From Sequoia sempervirens (taxonomy: Eukaryota; Streptophyta; Pinopsida; Cupressales; Cupressaceae), in contig VDFB02321304.1 of the NCBI GenBank assembly GCA_007258455.2, forward strand, positions 108,382 to 172,381: 64,000 nt of DNA, written 5' to 3'. A program made the position numbers and the translations under genes. Of this stretch, positions 57,014-64,000 are shown piece after piece. The notes beneath the pieces are model-generated. The model had not been told where the DNA came from and ran no database searches. It saw nothing but the letters and a program-made list of their open reading frames with translations. How positions within the stretch are numbered: position 1 is the first letter of the stretch; every line of letters begins with the position of its first letter.

Positions 57014-60000
57014 TGTTGATCGTGTTTTCTACACAATAATAGCCAGAAAGAATATGATATCCTATCTCTCTTGAAAGGTAAATCTCTATCAGCTAGCCTC
57101 AAGGGATAACCCCAAGGTCTCTAATGTTAGGTCTTGACAGTGCATAAACAACTCAGTAATGAAATGTGAAAATGCTGGTAATCACAATGGGACCTTACTA
57201 CAAGCAAAAAATTGAATCAATTTTATCAGATCTAACAATCTGATGGAGCTTTAGTCCTAGGTTGAACCCAATAATCAAAGAAATAAAAAAGGATAAGGGT
57301 TTCAGAGATATTTCTATATTTAATACTAAACCTAATATTTAACAATGAAAGTAACCAATACTCGAAATGGACCAATCCCTCAAAACTAATTTCTACCTGA
57401 CCAAGATAAATCTACAATCTCAGAGAAAATAGTGCAATCTTCTAAGGTGTTAAGATTTTCAAATTATGAACACTCACTCAACAACCTTATTGTAGTTATA
57501 ATGAACAAATCTTCACAATCAAACTAAGCACGCTAAAATACGAAGTCTAGGCTAACTTTGCCAAGCAACTAACAATCAGTTGGTTGTGAAAAGTATGGAC
57601 CAAAGGATTGCTACAACATTCAAATATCAAATCACAAACATTATTGAATCAAATTTAACCTAAATATTAGCCTTCTCAATGCAATTTTAAGGATGGAATA
57701 ACTGGAACCATGCAAAACAAAAGAAACAAGAATGGCACCAAATCACAATGTCATTTCTTGTATTCAAATTGTTCACTGTAGCAACAATTCTAGCTTCCTG
57801 TTACAATATTTTCTTGAGGGAAACTACTTGCTAAATTACTCTACTTCTAACTAGCTCTGCTCTTTATTCTAGCTACAAATTATGACCTTCTAACTATTTC
57901 TAACTGTTCTAACCCTTTACAAATGAGGTGACATGCCCAATATATAGAATTCCCCATAAATTCGTCAGCTAGGCAAGGGTTTCAAGGCAAAAACTCAACA
58001 CAACCACCCAGCCAAAAGAGTCTTTAAAATGGGTCAACCAGGCATTAAATACACATCCCGTCCAAGTCGGCCCAAGATCCACAACTCAGACGATGCGTGG
58101 GAAGATAATAGAGAAGCACAAATCGTGTCATAGCCTATCATTAGCTCCATTCCCTATTATCTCTGCTCTGACCTGGCTCTTCGTGTACTTTCAAGAATGT
58201 CTCATCCAAGCCCACGACTGGTGGTAGGGGAAAAACCCTAAGTCGATTCTCAATGGATGCAATCTCTTCTCTTGAGTGTTTGACTGACCTATCCCATTCT
58301 ACCTTATATGCCAAATACTTATCAATAACTGTAAGGTAGGTAGCTACACCATCCAGTTGGTGCTCGGAAATGGACCCATCATCAAGTGGTGCATAGAAAT
58401 TATGCCACCACTTCCTCAACTATTCCAAGCTTAGATACTTGAGCATGATCTTCCTTCTTCCCATCATTATCTCAAAGAAAGCAATGCAACCATTGTAGAC
58501 ACCAGCTAGGGTGTCGTCAATGTGTTTTCTTTGTTCGTAGATCTTCTTCAACACCTTTTGCCTAATTTGCAATGCCTCAAAACATTCCCATGGTTCGGAA
58601 GCTCTAGAAGAAGGAAGGATCCCATCACTCGCCAACTTGTCTCAGGTGTACTCCATTATAGTCCTAGTTTTCTATAGAAGATCTGGGTCTTCTTTATCTT
58701 GTGTCATTACCTACTTCAACCATTTGGTGGTCCTTGCAGCATCCTTTCCTATTGACAGGATCTCCTTGATAGATTCATCACCTTTTACTTGCACCCCTTT
58801 TAGCCAATTCATAGTGGCAACAGTGGAGGCTTTCATCTTTTCTAGCTCGGTGATGGTCTCCTGAGGTAGAGGATTTGTAGCATAGGAAGAGGGATTAATG
58901 GACCGCAGTGGCTTCATTAATTCCTCCAAGAATTTCTTGAGATTTTCATTCTCTTTCTTTAGCTCCTACTTGCTCTTCAATTCCTTCCTTAATCGATCCA
59001 AAATAATAGTATTGGAGACCTCATAGTCTTCAATATCCTACTCAGCTGATGTAGGCCCTAGATTGAGAGTTTGAACACTGTAATCTTTTCCAACCACATC
59101 ATTTCTATCTTTTTCTAGAGCAGGGGTGGTGATATGAACAACTTTGTTATGTGCCTCATCCCTTTGTACCCTTGAGATCACTCTAGCCTTCTTCTTACCT
59201 TTATCTTTTCCAATTGTGGCTAGCAGTGCATCGCAATTCGGTGGACAGTCTTCTACCACAACCTATTTTCTCTCTATCTCCTTGTCCAACCACTCTGGAA
59301 TAGTAGGCTCTAATTACACCTGGCTCGGTCCTCTTTCCTTTTTCCAATCCTTAGGTATCTCCCCTTCCAAATCTTGTTTATTAGGGGTCTCATCCATATT
59401 GCCTTCCTCTTCAATATACTCTCCCTCTTGCCTAGGTGATGGATCTCTCATTGCCCCTACTTCTCTTGTAGGAGATTCAACTTCCTCGATCCTAATAGGG
59501 GAATCTGTATGTGCAATCAAAGGAGATTGTATTCCCTTTTCAATTTTAGCCTCCGCACTATAGAGTTCACCTTCATGTAACTCTTCCCCTTCAGTATCCG
59601 GATGACCCCCAACATCCCTTGACTCACCTGGTTTGCTTTGAGCTTCGTGATTAAGAGGCACATCACCATGTTGCTCCTCATGAAGAGTGGCAGGAAGAAA
59701 GTCCACCTTAGGCACATCATTCTTGGGAGAGGGAGTACTAGACTCCTTGTATATACCTTTGCTCTCTCCTCTGAACTTTCAACATTTATTACCGGTGGGG
59801 GGACTTCTTCCTCCCCAGCCTTGGAGCTTGCCTTCTCTGATAATTTGACCATTCTTTTCCTCTTAGGTATAGGAATATCAGCCTCGGGGTTCTGTTCTTT
59901 AACTTCCTTCTATTTAGACCTTTTAGTTCTTGTCCCCCTCTTAGCCTTTTGCCTTCTCTATTTCTCTATCTCTTGGACCTCTATTTCCTAAACACCTTTT

Positions 60001-63000
60001 GTCTTGATCTTGGATGTGGAGTCCAATTTTCCTTTACCTTTAGGATCTTGCTACCCCATGGACTCCTCAGAAGTGGAATGGGAATCTAAGTCTCCCATCA
60101 GGTTATAAGTGCATTTCAATCCTTTATTTTCCAATTCCCACATAGTGTGTTTGAGCCACAACTTGGTAACTTTAATGACTGGCTCCATTAGTTACTTTAG
60201 TTATGTTTGCTCCTCTTCTAACTAGTCTATATCACCAATCGGCCTATCTATTACTACCTCATAGGCATGATCCTGAATTAAGCCCCCATCATCCTCCAAT
60301 TGATCAGGCACTGCCCTTACATTATACGATCAGACCGCATCCACTGGAAGCCGAAAGAATTTCTTCTTTCTGACCTCATATTCATCACCATAATTGGCCT
60401 AGTAGTCCTCTAAATTAACCTTATGGCCATATTCTCTACTGGCCTTCTTTTGAGCTTCTCCCGCGATGTCAAATTTGGATCTCTCAAAGTGGAAAGACAA
60501 GCCAAGTGTACTCATTTCTTCTTGTCAAGCTTGGGCAAAACCAATGGAAGGACAAAATTCACCAGTGCCAATCCTTAGGGGAAAATCCCCACCAAATCTA
60601 GTCTTATGCTTGTCCTTCTTGATGATGGCATAAAAATCACAAATATGTCTAGTTACTTCCAACAATATGATGTGGTCAGTGGGATACCTTGGAAGTCTAT
60701 ATGGGGCCCTTTGGTAGCCATCGATCTGAATGTAGAAGGTTGGGAATTGAATAAACCAAGCTCCATACTTCTTAATAAGCTCTTTGGCTTGATCTGAAAT
60801 TCTGGCATGCTCTACTTCCTGAAGCATTCTAGTGATATGCATGGTAAATGCATCATTTTCCCTCCTATAGTTTGAACCTCCCCAGTGCAATTGAGGTAAA
60901 ACTTCATAAATAATATCCTACCCAAAAATTCGTTTGGTATCTAATCCTCTGTAGGGGTGGAATCTAGCCAGTGCATAGACCAAATATGAGGTTATTGTGA
61001 AGGTCTTTCTCTACAACACATTGAACAACTGCTTGTAGATTGCCGGTATTATTTTGTCAATAGTGGTCAATTTCATCGCGCTCATCCTTACGTTGCGCAG
61101 CATCGATTCTCAATGTACCCGGCCGCTCTCAATCCGAGCACCACCAAGAAGAGGTGATGGCGTTATAGTATTCCCTTTTAAATTTTTATAGCATACCAAC
61201 TTTCGCGGAAACTGAATGGTTGAACTGGGTTTCCTCCAACGAGTCGGTAAGGCTGTTGTGGCTGTAGTCTGAGTCATCATAAGGAGCTGAGCACTCAATG
61301 GTGAATCCACCACATGAGATCTGGCGTATTAATGCGAGGTTTGAAGGCCCGATGGAGACGAGGTTGAGATTAGTAATGACTCTCCTTAGGGGACCAAATT
61401 GTCATTGTCGTCTCCATGGTGCACGAAGCACTCAGGACAGTTCGCCGCGCATTGCTATAGAACCAACGGCGTAGCCTGTGATCTGCAGTTCCATCATTCT
61501 TCTAGTCACCAAAGGAGGATCCTTTGCTACCTTCCTTGCTTTAAATTCCTCATAGTCCCATATGCCAACATTTGTATTAGTGACCTCCAACCAGACATAA
61601 GTGATCTTACTCTCTGGCACCTTTCTCTTAATGTCCAGCTTAATCCTCTCTACATTGGATAATGAGGAACCAGCTACTACTTTGCTTAATTCAACTTGCA
61701 CTCAACATGAAAATCACAATAGAAACCATAGGAAATAGCCATGTTAATTCATCAAAACACCGTTAGAATGCATCTCGTATAATCAAGGTTTTATTAAAGT
61801 TCATATAAAATGACCACAATAGATTTCAAGTTTCAAGACCATCCGCATAATCTGAGCCAGAGAGGAATTCAGAAAATTCCAGACCGATCAAATTCCAATG
61901 GAATAACCAAGAAACACCTACTTAATCATTAAAATTGATCATTTTTCATCTATAAATCACATGAGAGATCCAAATATGACATGAAATAATCATTAAATGA
62001 ATCATAAATTATAAAAAAATCCAATTATTTTATGTTCCTTTATGTTTCATCAAGTTTCAGGGAAATTCGTGAGGGATGGATTTCCGTGAAGAACGGGCCA
62101 AAGAGGGTTTTCGGGAAACCTAGGAGACATTGGGTTTTGGAGAAATCTAGACCTCACAGACATCCGCATTCAAGGAAAAATTTTGAACCAATGGGAATTC
62201 CCAAAACAAAAGCTTCAGCAAGAGTTGTGAGTTCGTCGAGATGTCTTGGCGAAGTTGAGATGTCCCGCCGAATGGGAAGGTCTCAGCAAGAGCAGGATAT
62301 GTTCAGCAAAAGGTCTCGTCGAAAGGGGAGAATTTCGGCAAACTTACGAGTGTCGTGCGGGCGAAGGAGCGTTTATGAGCTCTTGGCATTCAAGGGTTTT
62401 CAGCATTGAGACATCGAAGCTGAGAAACAAACATCTGATGAGACGTCTTCTCACAAATTTGGTCTTAACAAAAAGAGTCTTACCCGGTGATAGGCGCACC
62501 GGAATTTCATCGTTGTAAAAACAATGTCATGGCGATTCAACGCGGACCTGGAGAGGGCCGCCGGGCCTCAAAGGGTGCTGCCCGATATGATCATCGTGAT
62601 CGTGGGTGCGATGGAGAGAATCCAAAAGGGATGGAGGGTCCTGACTTCATCCAAACACTGAACCAACTATGGATTTTGAAAATTTTAACTTAGGGAAAAT
62701 CGGGGATGGACCTTTCAGGAATTTTCTTTGCATTATAGGTCAATCTTAAGACAAAATCACCTAATATGGCACTACCCTAGGTCCAAAACCTTATTCATCC
62801 TCCATTAGCACATAGGCACATTTAGAATTTAGTTGTTTCCACTGTTGACTCATCACTAGGGTTTACTAATTACTCTCAGGTGGGAATCATTAAAATACAG
62901 ATGGGCACATGAACTCAAAACTCACCTGGGAGATGACAAAGGATGCAATATTGAACAACCCTCGTACAAAATAAACAAATACATAGGAATTCAAATCCCA

Positions 63001-63683
63001 CAAGTCCTCACAACACCAACGTGCCATTCATAATTCAATTCAAAGTAGAGCAATTAGACACATACCATTATAAAGCGGGAATTGACCTTAGAAGCAACAA
63101 ACACGAAGCTCAATGGGGTTTGCAATGAACACATGCGATAATGCACAAGAAATTCCCACCAAATGAGACCACTTCAAACCCAAACGCCCAGATCAAAGCC
63201 AAAAGCTCAAAGAAAAAACTCTAAGGATGTGGCTCTCAACTTAGACAATGGAAAATAGTGAGCATAATGGCATAAAAGATCTCAGAAATCGAGTAAAATC
63301 AAGCCTTCAAAGCATGTACGAAGCCATTAATGCAGCCGATAAGACAACCAGAGAAGGATTTCGGGAATCCAATAACAGGGCAGAATCTATGGAAATCTGG
63401 CCCACACAGAAATATGCGAAGACCAGGAATTCCCGAGCAACAAGATTCAACCGGAATCCACGCAAGTTCCGAAAAAATCCCACCAGGGCAGAAAATCCTA
63501 AAATTCGTCTAGAACTTAAGATTTTCAATGAATAACCCAGGGAAAACACTTAGGCATTTAGAATAGACATCTAAGCATGTGCCTAAGTAAGACAAACCTC
63601 AGAAGAAAGGGCCAAAACACCAAAACAGGGCAAAAGAGGGTCCCTACTTTCAGCGGGGTGTGTGTGCGAAAAACTGCACAACA
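57014..63683 (-). repeat. 5' LTR of the giant element (6,670 bp)
   Basis: Plus-strand ends TGTTGATCG and GCACAACA. Homologous to 37,864-44,915 over its whole length, apart from indels and two patches of much lower identity (about 61,038-61,488 and 62,355-62,620). Confidence 0.85.
58141..61701 (-). pseudogene. LTR-borne unknown ORF, 5' LTR copy
   Basis: Same gene as 39,282-42,832, about 1,185 codons to TAA at 58,143-58,141. It opens after an in-frame TGA (61,704-61,702) with KRIKLDIKRK-type basic text and VWLEVTNTNVGIWDYEEFKA. The next 450 bases are badly disturbed. From about 61,000 on it is good: LHWGGSNYRRENDAFTMHIT, YGAWFIQFPTFYIQIDGYQR, APYRLPRYPTDHIILLEVTR, then DFPLRIGTGEFCPSIGFA. The charged middle and helical end match the other copy, ending KWWHNFYAPLDDGS, KVEWDRSVKHSREE and VVGLDETFLKVHEEPG. 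The LPR...H.I.LEV box aligns with LP...VP..I.F in copies 1 and 2. Stops not shared with the other LTR include TAG 58,711-58,713. Confidence 0.65.
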
Positions 63684-63688
63684 GGACC

Positions 63689-64000
63689 CACCACAAGGAT
63701 GGACAGGTGTCACCCACCTTTTTCCTCGTTGGTTCTTTTAGCCAATTATTTTTTTATCGTGAGCTAGCGGGCAACCAATAAAATTTCATTTGGTGGGACC
63801 CAACGACCATTTCTTTAGCATTTAAATAGACATTAGCATTCATTAATGACTTAAGAGGGGATCGTTCACTAGGTTTACAAGGTAAAAGGACTTTAGCCAT
63901 TATTTGAGAGAGAATTTAGGATATATGGAAAACAATTTAAATGATTTTTCAAACCCATTTAACATAAACATGGTTTAAAATAATTTGAGCAAGTAATGAC
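63689..64000. other. flank to the right of the giant element
   Basis: AT-rich, no gene seen. It is the continuation of the sequence interrupted at 37,858, because the target duplication GGACC joins the two. Confidence 0.6.

Larger units (their letters stand above)
37859..63688 (-). mobile_element. giant Tat-like Ty3/gypsy element with ORF-bearing LTRs
   Basis: The element proper is 37,864-63,683; GGACC at 37,859-37,863 and at 63,684-63,688 is the target duplication. Without the nested chromovirus it is about 20.4 kb. On the minus strand the order is 5' LTR (63,683-57,014), primer site, gag, protease, RNase H, RT, RNase H, integrase scrap, 3' LTR (44,915-37,864). LTR ends are TGTTG...CAACA; the left copy has TATTG for TGTTG at one end. 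RT and RNase H text fit the non-chromoviral Tat lineage. LTRs of 6.7-7.1 kb are extremely long, and each contains about 3.5 kb of reading frame. Confidence 0.85.

Noticed and set aside
59144..59991. Plus-strand open frames across the LTR ORF
   Set aside because: They are antisense shadows of the minus-strand coding frame; the minus text matches the other LTR copy and related ORFs.
37864..63683. Segmental gene duplication of a 7-kb block, instead of LTRs
   Set aside because: Identical GGACC outside both blocks, TG...CA-like ends, a primer-site region inside one block and retroviral pol between them fit an LTR element far better.

Overview
This window looks like intergenic DNA from a large, repeat-rich seed-plant genome. 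A gymnosperm is my best guess, because the DNA is packed with old, nested LTR retrotransposons and shows no ordinary host gene; this is inference, not a proven taxonomic call. The sequence is AT-rich, eukaryotic and contains one 100-base run of N (9,271-9,370). I found no rRNA, tRNA, CRISPR array or bacterial-type operon. Almost every recognisable coding stretch is gag, protease, reverse transcriptase (RT), RNase H, integrase, or a retroelement-borne protein of unknown function, and nearly all are broken by stops or frameshifts.

Layout. 1-2,210: 5' end of a Ty1/copia element on the minus strand (gag start, long leader, tRNA-iMet-type primer site, LTR). It is inserted into a plus-strand gypsy-class element (2,211-9,270). 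That element shows an unknown ORF (2,212-4,812), then an LTR-like AT-rich stretch, gag (6,139-8,430), protease (to 9,170) and the first codons of an RNase H, and is then cut by the N gap. 9,371-15,100: a minus-strand LTR-like region with its primer site, a degenerate TCGGCAAGAC-type array and a purine/pyrimidine tract. 15,101-37,858: an old minus-strand copy of the same unknown ORF, split into three pieces by two plus-strand LTR elements: element 2 (19,174-28,752, itself carrying a copia-like fragment) and element 3 (30,185-36,263).

37,864-63,683: a giant minus-strand Tat-like Ty3/gypsy element with the 5-bp target duplication GGACC at both ends. Its two LTRs are about 7.05 and 6.67 kb long, and each contains a roughly 3.5-kb reading frame of the unknown ORF family. 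The internal region carries gag, protease, an RNase H domain placed before RT, RT, a second RNase H and a rearranged integrase scrap. A full-length 5.45-kb chromovirus (46,768-52,219, identical 345-bp LTR lengths, target duplication AAAAG) is inserted inside the RT.

How the parts fit. In all three gypsy-class units the unknown ORF lies on the same strand as gag-pol where gag-pol is visible, and short motifs are shared between the copies. In the best-preserved unit the ORF is inside the LTR itself, so a provirus has two copies of it. The other strong signals are a family of ten 34-nt near-palindromes in element 2, and decay of the old reading frames mainly by in-frame TAG codons (CAG to TAG) rather than by indels, as expected from long-term cytosine methylation and deamination.
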